A stretch of DNA of 64,000 bases from an uncultured Paracoccaceae bacterium (GTDB lineage: Bacteria > Pseudomonadota > Alphaproteobacteria > Rhodobacterales > Rhodobacteraceae): positions 248,001 to 312,000 of the forward strand of contig CAKSTR010000003.1 of NCBI GenBank assembly GCA_934500835.1, written 5' to 3'. Below, piece by piece: positions 25,522-34,865 of the stretch (within the stretch, counting starts at the first letter, position 1; each line of letters begins with the position of its first letter). Made by a program: the position numbers and the translations under genes. Under the pieces are notes generated by a model. That model was given only the letters and a program-made list of their open reading frames with translations. It had not been told where the DNA came from and ran no database searches.

Positions 25522-26552
25522 GGCATGGACCTTGGCGGGAAGGCGGCGACGGCCTCGGCAATGGCTGCGATGTGGTCGGGGGTGGTGCCGCAGCAGCCGC
25601 CGACCACATTCACCAGCCCCTCGCGCGCGAAATCGGCGATCTGCCGGGCGGTATCTTCGGGGCCTTCGTCATATTGCCCGAAGGCGTTCGGCAGGCCGGC
25701 ATTGGGATAGGCGCAGATCCGTGCCGGAGCCGCGCCCGCCAGTTCCGCCAGATGCGGCCGCATGGCGCTGGCGCCAAGGGCACAGTTCAGGCCCACGGTG
25801 AATGGGCGCGCATGGGCGACCGAATGCCAGAACGCCGTTGGCGTCTGGCCCGAAAGCGTGCGCCCCGAAGCATCTGTGATCGTGCCCGAAATCATCAGCG
25901 GCAGCCTGCGCCCGACAGTTGAAAACGTCTCGAAACACGCGAAAATCGCGGCCTTGGCGTTCAGGGTGTCGAAGATCGTCTCGATCAGGATCAGATCGGC
26001 CCCGCCTTCCATCAGCCCGCGCACCTGCGCGCCATAGGCCCGCGCCAGATCGTCGAAGGTCACCGCGCGATAGCCCGGGTCGTTGACGTCCGGGCTAAGG
26101 CTGGCAGTCCGGTTGGTCGGCCCGACTGCCCCGGCAACAAAGCGGGGCTTGCCGTCAATGGCGGTTGCGCGGTCCAGCGCCCGCCGCACGATCCGCGCCC
26201 CTTCGGCGTTCAGGTCGTGAACGGCCTGTTCCATCCCGTAATCGGCCTGCGCGATGGTGGTGGCGCTGAAGGTATTGGTCTCGGCGATATCCGCGCCGGC
26301 CATGGCATAGCGGAAGTGGATCTCCTCGATCGCCGCCGGCTGGGTCAGGATCAGAAGGTCGTTGTTGCCCTTCTGCGGGTGATCCGAATGATGCCGGCAG
26401 GCATGGCCGCCATGACCGCGATAATCCTCTTCCGACAGGCCAAGCGCCTGGATCTGCGTGCCCATCGCGCCGTCAAGGATCAGGATCCTGCGCTGCGCTG
26501 CGGTATTCAGGGCGTCCGGGATGAAGTCTGAAAGGGGGGGATGCAGGGTCAT
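25518..26552 (-). CDS. metH: Methionine synthase, homocysteine-binding part (MetH1)
   Basis: 344 residues forming one S-methyltransferase barrel: [10 protein letters not shown] near the start, [19 protein letters not shown], and the zinc-binding cysteines in VGLNCALG and [12 protein letters not shown]. It supplies homocysteine to MetH2, with which it is translationally coupled. The ATG at 26552 gives a normal N-terminus but has no good ribosome site; an in-frame ATG 54 bases upstream is the alternative. It is divergent from the riboswitch-controlled DUF1636 gene. Confidence 0.9.
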   Translation of the reverse strand: MTLHPPLSDFIPDALNTAAQRRILILDGAMGTQIQALGLSEEDYRGHGGHACRHHSDHPQKGNNDLLILTQPAAIEEIHFRYAMAGADIAETNTFSATTIAQADYGMEQAVHDLNAEGARIVRRALDRATAIDGKPRFVAGAVGPTNRTASLSPDVNDPGYRAVTFDDLARAYGAQVRGLMEGGADLILIETIFDTLNAKAAIFACFETFSTVGRRLPLMISGTITDASGRTLSGQTPTAFWHSVAHARPFTVGLNCALGASAMRPHLAELAGAAPARICAYPNAGLPNAFGQYDEGPEDTARQIADFAREGLVNVVGGCCGTTPDHIAAIAEAVAAFPPRSMP

Positions 26553-26730
26553 GACTGTGTCTGGAAAGGGGTCAGACAGGTCATAGCGGCGATGGAACCG
26601 CATTTGAAATTCATGTTTCTCCAGAAGATCATGAATCCGGCTCATGTATTGGCCGGGGCTGGACGCGCGGCCCCTTCCGACTACGACGCTTTTGGATTTG
26701 ACAGCATTTCGCAGCTGCGGCAAAATTTCC

Positions 26731-26920
26731 GCGATGGTTCCCGGCCGGCCTTCAGGCCCGGTCGGGTGAAAAGGGAACACGGTGCGGCGCGCTTGCGCCA
26801 AATCCGCGACTGCCCCCGCAACTGTAAGCGGCGAGCGATCCCCGATGCCACTGCGCCCGGACCAAGGGTGTGGGAAGGTGGGGAAAGCGGCGACCCGCGA
26901 AGTCAGGAGACCTGCCATCG
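26731..26920 (+). promoter_or_regulatory. Second cobalamin riboswitch, upstream of the DUF1636 gene
   Basis: Plus-strand blocks in the right order: GGTTCCCGGCC (about 26736), GAAAAGGGAACACGGTG, ACTGCCCCCGCAACTGTA with GCGG following, GCCACTG, and the B12 box AGTCAGGAGACCTGCC at 26901-26916. It covers most of the divergent gap 26553-26963 and ends about 45 bases before the DUF1636 start, whose GAAGGAG could be sequestered when ligand binds. Confidence 0.93.
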
Positions 26921-26963
26921 AAACAATCAACCACCGGGCGGGGCGTCCGGGAAGGAGCATTCG

Positions 26964-27386
26964 ATGGATGAAACGCACGGCCGCCCCGCGGTCTCCCCTG
27001 CCTGTTCCGTGGCGCAATCCGCGCCGCACCAGATTCTGCTCTGCATGGCCTGCAGGTATCATGATGCACATTGTGGTCCGGGCCTTGCGCTGCTGCAGAA
27101 GCTGCGCGCTGCGGTGGCGCTGGCCGGTGTGGATGACGGGTTCGAGATTTCCGGCACCGCCAGCCTTGCCGGATGCGACCGGCCTTGCACCGTGGCCTGG
27201 CGGGCGACAGGCAAGGCCAGCTGGTTCTTTGGCGATGTGGACGCGGACCAGCCCATAGATGACCTGATCGCCTATTCGCAGGAGTCCGAGGGCATCCGGG
27301 GTCAGGCGGCGGACCGCCCTTCCGCCCCGGCCCTGGCCCGGATTCCCGCGGCGATGATCGTGACGCGCGAAGGGGTCATCCAATGA
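26964..27386 (+). CDS. DUF1636-family cysteine-rich putative metal-binding protein
   Basis: 140 residues. The N-terminal half holds [14 protein letters not shown] and [10 protein letters not shown], a cysteine pattern of DUF1636, a family described as predicted metal-binding and possibly thioredoxin-like ferredoxin in fold. I infer a metal or iron-sulfur site; no function is established. GAAGGAG at 26951-26957 sets the start. It is the first gene after a cobalamin riboswitch and overlaps an ABC ATPase gene by 4 bases, so it should be made when B12 is short. A role in cobalt or corrinoid handling is plausible. Confidence 0.75.
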   Translation: MDETHGRPAVSPACSVAQSAPHQILLCMACRYHDAHCGPGLALLQKLRAAVALAGVDDGFEISGTASLAGCDRPCTVAWRATGKASWFFGDVDADQPIDDLIAYSQESEGIRGQAADRPSAPALARIPAAMIVTREGVIQ

Positions 27387-28165
27387 CGCCCGCGGAACCC
27401 TACGCTGTCGAGCTGGTCTCTGTCTCCTGGCGGCCGGGCAATCGGGAGGATGTTTTCTCCGGGGTGTCCTTCTCGGTGAAACAGGGCGAATCCGTTGCAA
27501 TTTGCGGCGCGAGGCGGGTTGGAAAGACGACGCTGCTGCGGCTGATCGCGCGCGAGTTGCCGCCGCGCCGGGGAACCGTGCGCCTGATGGGCCGCGACAT
27601 CTGGTTGATGAGTCCGGCCGAGACCGCTGAGGTCCTGGCCGTGGTCCCGCAAGAGGCCGCCTCTGACTTCGCTCTGACCGTTCGTCAGGTGGTCTCTTCG
27701 ACCCGCACGCCGTTTCGCGGCGGTCCTGTCCCTGCCGCCGAGGTCGTCCGGCGTGCGGATGCCGCTCTCGCCCGGGTTGATCTGCCGGACCTGGCCGATC
27801 AGCCTTTTGCCCAATTGCCCGGCCCGGTGCGCCAAAGGGTCCTGATCGCCCGCGCCCTGACCGACGATCCGAAGATCCTGGTGCTGGACAATCCCGGCAG
27901 CCCGCTTGATCGCGCCGATCGGCAGGATCTGCTGCGGTTTCTGCGCGGGTTGGGTCTGACCCTGGTTCTGTCGCTGGACGATCCGACTTTGGCCACCGCC
28001 TGCACCGACCGGGTTCTGCATCTGTCCGAAGGGCGTCATGTGGAGGGCAGGCCGCAGGGCCGTCTGTCCGATGACTGCGCCACGCCGGGGCCTTGGCCCA
28101 GGCGGCGGTCTGGCGAAGCGGCAGGCCAGCGGCGGCGCCTGCCCGCCCCTTCTGTGCAGGGGTGA
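27383..28165 (+). CDS. ABC ATPase with lost catalytic motifs, under B12 riboswitch control
   Basis: 260 residues, FecE/BtuD-like in layout. Walker A survives (GARRVGKTT, residues 42-50) and so does the Q-loop Gln90, but the signature is LPGPV (145-149) instead of LSGGQ, Walker B ends Asp169-Asn170 where Glu is catalytic, and the H-loop has Asp199 in place of His. It probably binds nucleotide but should not hydrolyse it normally. No permease or binding protein follows; the next gene is flagellar. It may be a decaying remnant of a second corrinoid importer, or a regulatory partner that pairs with the BtuD at 17313. The reading frame is intact, which argues against simple decay. The Arg/Pro-rich C-terminal tail (last 35 residues) looks non-conserved. 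Confidence 0.75.
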   Translation: MTPAEPYAVELVSVSWRPGNREDVFSGVSFSVKQGESVAICGARRVGKTTLLRLIARELPPRRGTVRLMGRDIWLMSPAETAEVLAVVPQEAASDFALTVRQVVSSTRTPFRGGPVPAAEVVRRADAALARVDLPDLADQPFAQLPGPVRQRVLIARALTDDPKILVLDNPGSPLDRADRQDLLRFLRGLGLTLVLSLDDPTLATACTDRVLHLSEGRHVEGRPQGRLSDDCATPGPWPRRRSGEAAGQRRRLPAPSVQG

Positions 28166-28187
28166 ATCCAGAAAACTTGAATCATTA

Positions 28188-28203
28188 GGGGTTTCGCAAC
28201 CCC
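28188..28203 (+). other. Short hairpin before flgE
   Basis: GGGGTT (28188-28193) pairs with AACCCC (28198-28203) around TCGC. No T-run follows, so it may be a leader structure or a weak factor-independent stop for the ATPase gene. Confidence 0.3.
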
Positions 28204-28255
28204 CGTGGTGCAGCGTGGCGACGATACGGGATTGCAGCAGCAGAAAGGTGCCCCG

Positions 28256-29563
28256 ATGACCATTTCGTCGTCCCTTGCCGCAGGGGTGGCAGGCCTGAAC
28301 GCCAATGCCACGCGCCTGGCCACCATCGCCGACAACATCGCCAACTCGGGCACCTATGGATACAAGCGTGCCGCGGCGGATTTTTCCAACATGGTGATCA
28401 CCAATTCCCGCGGGTCGGGCGCCTACTCCGCGGGCGGTGTGCGCGCTTCCTCCTTCCGCCTGATCGAGGAGCGGGGGTCGCTCGTCGGCACCGCAAACTC
28501 TCTGGACATCGCGGTTTCCGGGCGGGGCTTCCTGCCAGTCATCCCCGAGGTGTCGATGGGCAGCGCATCGGGCGACATCCCGCTGATGATGACCACGACG
28601 GGTGCCTTCCGGACCGATTCGAGCGGGGTGCTGAAGACCGATTCCGGGCTGGTTCTGCTGGGCTGGCCGGCAAACTCGGATGATACGATCCCGGTCTTCC
28701 CGCGCGATACGATGGGCGGGCTTGAACCGATCGTGATCAACTCCAACCAGACCGCGGGCGACCCCACGACCAAGATGAACCTTGGCGTCAACCTGCCCGC
28801 CACCGGAACCGAAGCGGGGGCTGCCGGCACCTCCCTGCCGCTGTCGGTCGAGTATTTCGGCAACCTCGGCACGTCCGAATCGCTGGACGTCACGTTCACG
28901 CCGACTGTGCCGGCGACCGGCGCGTCCAATGAATGGACGATGGTCGTGCGCGACAGCGCCGGCGGGGGAAACATCATCGGCGAATACACCCTGACCTTCG
29001 ATGACAGCCGCGCGGCGGGGGGCACCCTTGCCTCTGTCACCGTGGTCTCGGGCGGGGCCTATGATCCGGCGACAGGCCAACTGGCCCTCCCCGTGACGGG
29101 CGGCCCGCTGAATGTCAGCATCGGCCGGTTGGGGGATCCCAACGGCCTGACCCAGCTGTCCGATGGCTTCGCGCCGGTCTCGATCTCCAAGGACGGATCG
29201 CCGGTCGGCAACCTGACTTCGGTCGAGGTGGATCAGAACGGCTATATCACCGCGACCTATGACACCGGCTTCACCCGGCGGCTCTACCAGATACCGCTGG
29301 TCGACGTGCCGAACCCCAACGGCCTGCTGTCGCGCAGCAACCAGACCTATCAGGTGTCGCCCGACTCGGGGTCATTCTTCCTCTGGGATGCGGGCAGCGG
29401 GCCGACCGGGTCGATCGAGGGTTATGCCCGCGAAGGCTCGACCACCGACGTGGCGGCCGAACTGACATCCCTGATCCAGACCCAGCGCGCCTATTCCTCC
29501 AACGCCAAGGTGATCCAGACGGTGGACGAGATGCTGCAGGAAACCACCAACATCAAACGGTAA
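28256..29563 (+). CDS. flgE: Flagellar hook protein FlgE
   Basis: 435 residues. The N-terminal Flg_bb_rod segment (SLAAGVAGLNANATRLATIADNIANSGTYGYK, spanning about residues 5-37) and the C-terminal basal-body segment (AAELTSLIQTQRAYSSNAKVIQTVDEMLQET, last 40 residues) are classic axial-protein ends that form coiled coils in the hook. The middle holds the surface-exposed D1/D2 domains. The start is fixed by AAAGGTG six bases upstream. First of four rightward flagellar genes; flgK follows after 6 bases. Confidence 0.92.
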   Translation: MTISSSLAAGVAGLNANATRLATIADNIANSGTYGYKRAAADFSNMVITNSRGSGAYSAGGVRASSFRLIEERGSLVGTANSLDIAVSGRGFLPVIPEVSMGSASGDIPLMMTTTGAFRTDSSGVLKTDSGLVLLGWPANSDDTIPVFPRDTMGGLEPIVINSNQTAGDPTTKMNLGVNLPATGTEAGAAGTSLPLSVEYFGNLGTSESLDVTFTPTVPATGASNEWTMVVRDSAGGGNIIGEYTLTFDDSRAAGGTLASVTVVSGGAYDPATGQLALPVTGGPLNVSIGRLGDPNGLTQLSDGFAPVSISKDGSPVGNLTSVEVDQNGYITATYDTGFTRRLYQIPLVDVPNPNGLLSRSNQTYQVSPDSGSFFLWDAGSGPTGSIEGYAREGSTTDVAAELTSLIQTQRAYSSNAKVIQTVDEMLQETTNIKR

Positions 29564-29569
29564 CGACAG

Positions 29570-31027
29570 ATGAGCATCACCTCGGCCCTGAACTCTGCGC
29601 TGACCGGGCTTTCGGCGACCTCGCGGCAGGCCGAGGCGGTGTCATCCAACGTCGCCAATGCGACGACGCCCGGCTATGCAAGGCGCTCCGTTTCGCTCTC
29701 GGCTCTGACCCTTGGCGGTTGGGGGCAGGGCGTGGCGGTCCTGGGCACCACCCGCGATGTCGACAGCTTTCTGGTTGCCGACCGGCGCTTCGCCCAGGCC
29801 TCGGCCGGCGACCAAGACGTTCAGGCGGCATTCCTCAGGCAGATGGAGACGATCTTCGGCAGCCCGACGGATCCCGGCTCCCTTTCGGCGCGGGTGGCCG
29901 CCTTCGACGTGACCTTGCTTGAAGCCGCCAGCCGACCTGAGTCCGAGGCGCGCCTGTCGGCCACTGTCGATGCGGCCCGACTGATTGCCAAGGCGCTGAA
30001 TCAGTCCAGCGATGCCGTCCAGGTCCAGCGGCTGCGCGCCGATGGCCAGATCGCAGCGGCGGTCGAGGATCTCAACTCGGCGCTGAAACAGGTGCGCGTG
30101 CTGAACAACGAGATCACCGCGCTTGTCGGAGCCGGCCGGGATGTCGCGGCCCTGATGGATCAGCGCCAGCAGGTGGTGGACCGCATCTCCACCATCGTGC
30201 CTGTGCGCGAGATTGCCCGCGAACATGGCCAGATCGCCCTGATGACTGCCGGTGGCGCGGTGTTGCTTGACGGCAAGGAGGCGGTCTTCGAATTCACGCC
30301 GGTCCACTCAGTGGTGCCGGAGATGACCCAGGCTGCAGGCGGTCTGTCCGGGCTGACCCTGAACGGCAGGCCGATGCCAACGGCAGGAGAGACCAGCCTT
30401 GTGCTGGGCGGCTCGCTTGCCGGACTGTTCGCCGTGCGGGACGATCTTGCGGTGCAGGGGCAGGCCAAACTGGATGCGCTGGCCCGCGATATGGTTGAAA
30501 GATTCACCGCCGCCGGCCTTGATCCCACCTTGGCCCCCGGGGCTGCGGGCCTGTTCACCGATCACGGCGGCGCTTTCGATCCGACGGACGAGATCGGCCT
30601 TGCCGGACGCATCGCCCTGAATACCTCTGTCGATCCGCAGGCGGGGGGCGAGGCGTGGCGCCTGCGCGACGGGCTTGGCGCCGCCGTGCAGGGTGCAACA
30701 GGGAATACCAGCCTGCTGATCGCGCTGTCGGAGGCACTGAACACGGTGCGCCCGACCGCCTCTGCCGCCGTCCCGGCCGCCAGCCGCAGCCTTGCGAGAT
30801 TGACCTCCGATCTTCTGTCGCTGATTTCGACCGACCGGCTGGCCGCAGATGCCGAACAAGCCTTCGCCACGGCCCGCTTTGCGGCGCTGGATGAGATGGA
30901 GAAGGCCGGGGGCGTCGATACGGATCAGGAACTGCAGGCCTTGCTGGTGATCGAAAAGAACTACGCCGCCAACGCAAAGGTCATCCAGGCGGTGGATGAC
31001 ATGCTCGAAACTCTTCTGGGGTTGTGA
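29570..31027 (+). CDS. flgK: Hook-filament junction protein FlgK (HAP1)
   Basis: 485 residues, shorter than enteric FlgK (about 550). It has the axial N-terminus ALNSALTGLSATSRQAEAVSSNVANATTPGYARR and the C-terminus ELQALLVIEKNYAANAKVIQAVDDMLETLLGL. It caps the hook before filament assembly and is exported by the flagellar type III system. Cotranscribed between flgE and flgL. Confidence 0.92.
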   Translation: MSITSALNSALTGLSATSRQAEAVSSNVANATTPGYARRSVSLSALTLGGWGQGVAVLGTTRDVDSFLVADRRFAQASAGDQDVQAAFLRQMETIFGSPTDPGSLSARVAAFDVTLLEAASRPESEARLSATVDAARLIAKALNQSSDAVQVQRLRADGQIAAAVEDLNSALKQVRVLNNEITALVGAGRDVAALMDQRQQVVDRISTIVPVREIAREHGQIALMTAGGAVLLDGKEAVFEFTPVHSVVPEMTQAAGGLSGLTLNGRPMPTAGETSLVLGGSLAGLFAVRDDLAVQGQAKLDALARDMVERFTAAGLDPTLAPGAAGLFTDHGGAFDPTDEIGLAGRIALNTSVDPQAGGEAWRLRDGLGAAVQGATGNTSLLIALSEALNTVRPTASAAVPAASRSLARLTSDLLSLISTDRLAADAEQAFATARFAALDEMEKAGGVDTDQELQALLVIEKNYAANAKVIQAVDDMLETLLGL

Positions 31028-31028
31028 C

Positions 31029-32030
31029 ATGGTTTCCCGTGTTGGACATGGCGATGCTTCGCTGACCGCAATCCTCTCTCGCCAATCGGCAACCCTGCGG
31101 GCCGAGATCGAAAATCGCTCGACCGAATTGGTTTCTGGCCTGCATCGCGACATGGGTGCCGCGGTCAGGGGTGACTATTCGGCCCTGTCGGCTGTCGAAC
31201 AGTCGCTTGCGCGGCTGAAGGGTTACGCTGCTACAACGGCCGAGGCTGCGCTTTACACCGATGCGATGCAAAGCGCGCTTGGTGTGATCGCGGAGGGTGC
31301 GGCCGATTTGGGCGCCGATATTCTGCGGGCCGTTGGGCCGACCAGCGAGATCAGCCTTGAGTCGGTTGTCATCTTGGCTGGTCGCACCTTTACAACCGCC
31401 GTCGCGGCGTTGAACACGCGGTTTTCGGAACGCGCCGTATTCTCGGGGGTCAATTCCGACGCATCGCCCCTGCCAAGCGCCGAGGCGATCCTGACGGCGC
31501 TGGATGCTGTGGTGGCCGGTGCGACGACCGTCGATGACATACGGACCGCGATTGCAGGTTGGTTCGGCAACCCGGCCGGATATGACGCACTTTACGCGGG
31601 CGGGGTAGCTCGCCCAGGTCTGCCGGTGGCCGCAGGTGATGTGGCGCAGCTTGACGTCACCGCAGTCGACCCCGCGATCAGGGATACTCTCCAGGCGCTG
31701 GCCACGGCCGCGATGCTGGACCGAGGCCTTCTGGCCGGCCAGCCCAAAGCAAGGTTGCAACTGATGAGGTCGGCTGGCGAGGCCCTTCTGACCGGGGGCG
31801 AGGCTCGCGTGCAGCTGCGGGCGCGGGTGGGCTCGGTGCAGGCGCAGATTGCGGCGGCCCAAAGTCGCAACGGGGCCGAAAAATCCGCGCTGGAGATTGC
31901 GCGCGCGGGCATGGTCTCGCCCGATCCCTATGACACCGCGACGATCCTTGAAGATCTGCAGGCCCGGCTGGAATCACTCTATCTTGTCACCGCGCGTGTC
32001 TCGCGCCTTTCGTTGGCGGATTACATCTGA
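31029..32030 (+). CDS. flgL: Hook-filament junction protein FlgL (HAP3)
   Basis: 333 residues. Flagellin-like N-terminal helix (SRQSATLRAEIENRSTELVSG), an AVFSGVNSDASPLPS segment matching the FlgL 'FaG' turn, and the C-terminal helix ARLESLYLVTARVSRLSLADYI. The ATG is 1 base after the flgK stop. The middle region is poorly conserved; identification rests on the termini and position. Confidence 0.85.
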   Translation: MVSRVGHGDASLTAILSRQSATLRAEIENRSTELVSGLHRDMGAAVRGDYSALSAVEQSLARLKGYAATTAEAALYTDAMQSALGVIAEGAADLGADILRAVGPTSEISLESVVILAGRTFTTAVAALNTRFSERAVFSGVNSDASPLPSAEAILTALDAVVAGATTVDDIRTAIAGWFGNPAGYDALYAGGVARPGLPVAAGDVAQLDVTAVDPAIRDTLQALATAAMLDRGLLAGQPKARLQLMRSAGEALLTGGEARVQLRARVGSVQAQIAAAQSRNGAEKSALEIARAGMVSPDPYDTATILEDLQARLESLYLVTARVSRLSLADYI

Positions 32031-33124
32031 TGCGGCAGCTGCTCTGGGTCCTGTTCCTGCTGCTGCCGTCAATGGCGACGGCCGAAGCCGTCCGCATCAA
32101 GGATCTGGTCGAGATTGACGGCGTGCGCGGCAATGATCTGGTTGGCTACGGGCTGGTCGTCGGGCTGAACGGCACGGGGGATGGCATCCGGAACGCGCCC
32201 TTCACCGAAGAAATCATGTCGAATCTGCTGGAACGGCTGGGCGTCAACGTCACCGGAGAGCAGTATCGTCCCAAGAATGTTGCAGCCGTCTTTGTTACGG
32301 CCACGCTGCCGCCCTTTGCGCGGGCCGGCAGCCGGATTGACGTGACGGTTTCGGCCATAGGGGATGCGAAAAGCCTGTTGGGCGGCACCTTGGTCATGAC
32401 CCCCCTCAATGGTGCCGATGGCGAGATCTATGCGGTGGCGCAGGGCACGATCATTGCGGGCGGCGCTTCGGCGGAAGGCGATGCCGCACGCGTGGTCCAG
32501 GGGGTGCCGACGGCAGGCACACTGCCATCCGGCGCACGGGTGGAACGCGAAGTTGCCTTTGAGTTCTCGACGGTTACCGTCCTGCGTCTGGCCCTGAAAT
32601 CAGCCGATTTCACCACGGCGGCGCGGATCGAGGCGGCAATCAATCAGGCATTTGGCGGCCGGGTGGCCACCATGCTGGATGCCGGCACGGTGGCACTGGA
32701 CCTTGAGCGCGCGGGCATGCGATCCCCCGCCCACGCAATCAGCCGCATCGAGAGTATCCTTGTCGAGCCGGAGACCCGTGCCCGCGTTGTTGTCGACCAG
32801 CGGTCCGGCACCATCGTCATGGGGGCAGATGTGCGGATCAGCCGGGTTGCGGTGGCGCAGGGCAATCTGACTCTGCGGGTGGAAGAGGCACCGATTGTCG
32901 TGCAACCCAATCCGTTCTCACCGGGGGAAACCGTGGTGGTGCCGCGCAGCTCCGCCTCGATCTCGGAAGATGGCACGGGCCTGGCCGAAGTGGCGGGGGG
33001 GACTTCGCTGTCCGAGGTAGTCGCAGGGCTGAACGCGCTGGGGGTACCGCCGCATGACATGATCGACATCCTGAAAAGCATCAATGCCGCAGGCGCGCTG
33101 CATGCCGAGTTCGTGGTGCAATAG
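32030..33124 (+). CDS. flgI: Flagellar P-ring protein FlgI
   Basis: 364 residues with a cleavable signal peptide (LLWVLFLLLPSMATA) and the FlgI core: AVRIKDLVEIDGVRGNDLVGYGLVVGLNGTGDG, FTEEIMSNLLERLGV, KNVAAVFVTATLPPFARAGSRIDV. It assembles the periplasmic ring around the rod. Start ATG overlaps the flgL stop by one base. The P-ring chaperone FlgA and the L-ring gene flgH are not in this window. Confidence 0.95.
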   Translation: MRQLLWVLFLLLPSMATAEAVRIKDLVEIDGVRGNDLVGYGLVVGLNGTGDGIRNAPFTEEIMSNLLERLGVNVTGEQYRPKNVAAVFVTATLPPFARAGSRIDVTVSAIGDAKSLLGGTLVMTPLNGADGEIYAVAQGTIIAGGASAEGDAARVVQGVPTAGTLPSGARVEREVAFEFSTVTVLRLALKSADFTTAARIEAAINQAFGGRVATMLDAGTVALDLERAGMRSPAHAISRIESILVEPETRARVVVDQRSGTIVMGADVRISRVAVAQGNLTLRVEEAPIVVQPNPFSPGETVVVPRSSASISEDGTGLAEVAGGTSLSEVVAGLNALGVPPHDMIDILKSINAAGALHAEFVVQ

Positions 33125-33444
33125 CCGCGATCCCTGTGCTAGGTCCGGCTCTGGCACCGCTGCGACGCTGAACGGCGGTCTGCTTCTTGCCTCCGGTCTG
33201 ATCCTTAATTCCGGTCGGTGCAGGGGGCCACTGGATAGCCTGCGGCCGGGAGTCGCGAATGAACCCAGCCGGGGGTTGATCAGCAGGTCTTCACGCCTGC
33301 GGCCGACTAAGAATGATCCGATGAAGGCGGAGCGGCTGGCAGGGTTGTGGCACGAGCCGTCTGTCAGGCCGGGAAGAGCCAGACGATTCCCAGCCGGGGC
33401 AAGGGCCGCAATCGCCGGACAAGGCACATCCGGCCCGCGCCACC
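33125..33444. other. 320-base convergent gap between flgI and motB, no gene recognised
   Basis: The sequence is GC-rich, with short open frames on both strands that match nothing I recognise and lack ribosome sites. I see no strong terminator. It may hold a degraded gene. Confidence 0.4.
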
Positions 33445-34269
33445 TCAACGATCCTTCCGCAACAGGACGATCTCCAGCCGGTTGTTGCGGATGGCGGCGC
33501 TGTCTGCGGTGATCGGCTTGCGGTCCGCGTAGCCTGAGACGCGCTGCATCCGGGACGCGTCAAGACCGGCGGCTTCAAGCAGAAGGCGCAGTTTCTGGCC
33601 GCGTGCGGCTGAAAGCTCCCACACCGGGCTTGCGCGCAGAGTGACCGGATAGCTGCGGATATGGGAATTGACCGCGATCTCGTTCGTCGTCAGCGCCAAC
33701 ACATCGGCCAGCAGTTTCACAAGCGCAAGCGTCACCGCAGTTGGCTCGGCCGTGTCATTGGTGAAAAGCGAGGCGTTTTCGATATCGTAGATCTCGATCA
33801 CCAGCCCCTCATCGGTGACCCGCGTGATGACATGGCGCAACACCTGCTTCATGGTTCGGCTTTCGCCGCCGCGATCCAGCAATTCCTTCTCGATCGCGCG
33901 CAGGTCAGCGGTGCCGTCATCCGCCAGAGTGTCCTCCTTGACACCTGACGAGGCGCCCCGCTCGTCCGAGGTTCCGCCTGTGCCCATGCGGGCGCTGGTC
34001 TGCTCGCTGAACATCGATTCACCGCCCAGCGTTCCGTCGCCACCGCCCGAGACGCGGTTCAGCGCGATTGTCGGGCTGAAATAGTCTGACAGGCCCTTGC
34101 GTTGCTTTTCCGTCGTTGCGTTCAGCAGCCACATCAAGAGGAAAAAGGCCATCATCGCCGTTACGAAATCGGCGTAGGCGACCTTCCACGCGCCGCCATG
34201 GTGGACCCCACCGGCGACGATCTTTTTCCGCTTGATGATGACTGGCGCGGCATTCGGTTGCCTGGCCAT
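33445..34269 (-). CDS. motB: Flagellar motor stator protein MotB
   Basis: About 274 residues. A basic N-terminus (KRKKIVAGG) precedes one membrane helix carrying the proton-accepting Asp (YADFVTAMMAFFLLMWLLNAT), the plug region, then a C-terminal OmpA-like peptidoglycan-binding domain (VNSHIRSYPV, ELSAARGQKLRLLLEAAGL, GYADRKPI, NNRLEIVLL). It anchors the stator to the wall. The start is uncertain: ATG at 34269 gives a typical MARQPNAAP beginning, while ATG 34281 and GTG 34287 are in frame upstream. MotA is not adjacent. Convergent with the flg operon. Confidence 0.92.
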   Translation of the reverse strand: MARQPNAAPVIIKRKKIVAGGVHHGGAWKVAYADFVTAMMAFFLLMWLLNATTEKQRKGLSDYFSPTIALNRVSGGGDGTLGGESMFSEQTSARMGTGGTSDERGASSGVKEDTLADDGTADLRAIEKELLDRGGESRTMKQVLRHVITRVTDEGLVIEIYDIENASLFTNDTAEPTAVTLALVKLLADVLALTTNEIAVNSHIRSYPVTLRASPVWELSAARGQKLRLLLEAAGLDASRMQRVSGYADRKPITADSAAIRNNRLEIVLLRKDR

Positions 34270-34409
34270 TCCACCACCCATGTTCACACCCGGGATCAGC
34301 GATAGCAGGCTGCGGTGAATGGCGGCTTAAAGCCCGGCATCTTAGACAAATCCTGCCCGGCTTGCTCTTTGGATGTCGATAAGTAGACTGATTGGTTCAG
34401 GAGGCTGCC

Positions 34410-34865
34410 ATGATCACCCTTACCGTCAACGGGATCGACCACGCCACCGACCTGCCGCCCGAGACCCCGCTGTTGTGGGTTCTGCGCGACGGGCTGGGTC
34501 TGACCGGGACCAAGTTCGGTTGCGGCGTAGCGGCCTGCGGGGCCTGCACCGTTCTGATTGCGGGCGAGGCGATACGCGCCTGCCAGGTTGCGCTGGCGGA
34601 TGTCTCGGGGCCGGTCACCACGATCGAGGGACTCGCCGCACCCACGTTGCACCCGCTGCAGCAGGCCTGGATCGACCATCAGGTCGCGCAATGCGGCTAT
34701 TGCCAGTCGGGCCAGATCATGCAGGCCGCGGCACTTCTGGCCAGCAATCCCGCCCCGTCGGATGCAGAGATCCTTGACGCGATGGACGGCAATCTTTGCC
34801 GCTGCGGCACCTATCCGCGCATCCTGGCCGCGATTCGGACGGCGTCTGCCGCGATGGCGGGCTAG
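34410..34865 (+). CDS. iorA: Isoquinoline 1-oxidoreductase-type alpha subunit (2 x [2Fe-2S])
   Basis: 151 residues. The first cluster is plant-ferredoxin-like ([16 protein letters not shown], plus a later Cys in IRAC), the second lies in the helical domain ([11 protein letters not shown] and [11 protein letters not shown]). It passes electrons from the molybdenum subunit encoded next. An AGGAGG at 34399-34404 fixes the start. The downstream gene begins immediately after its stop. Confidence 0.9.
   Translation: MITLTVNGIDHATDLPPETPLLWVLRDGLGLTGTKFGCGVAACGACTVLIAGEAIRACQVALADVSGPVTTIEGLAAPTLHPLQQAWIDHQVAQCGYCQSGQIMQAAALLASNPAPSDAEILDAMDGNLCRCGTYPRILAAIRTASAAMAG

Noticed and set aside
28166..28255. 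A sigma54 promoter for flgE
   Set aside because: GG and GC elements occur (GTGGCG and TTGCAG) but their spacing is wrong for -24/-12, so no sigma54 site is claimed.
33125..33444. A short gene between flgI and motB
   Set aside because: Open frames on both strands lack ribosome sites, typical composition and recognisable motifs.
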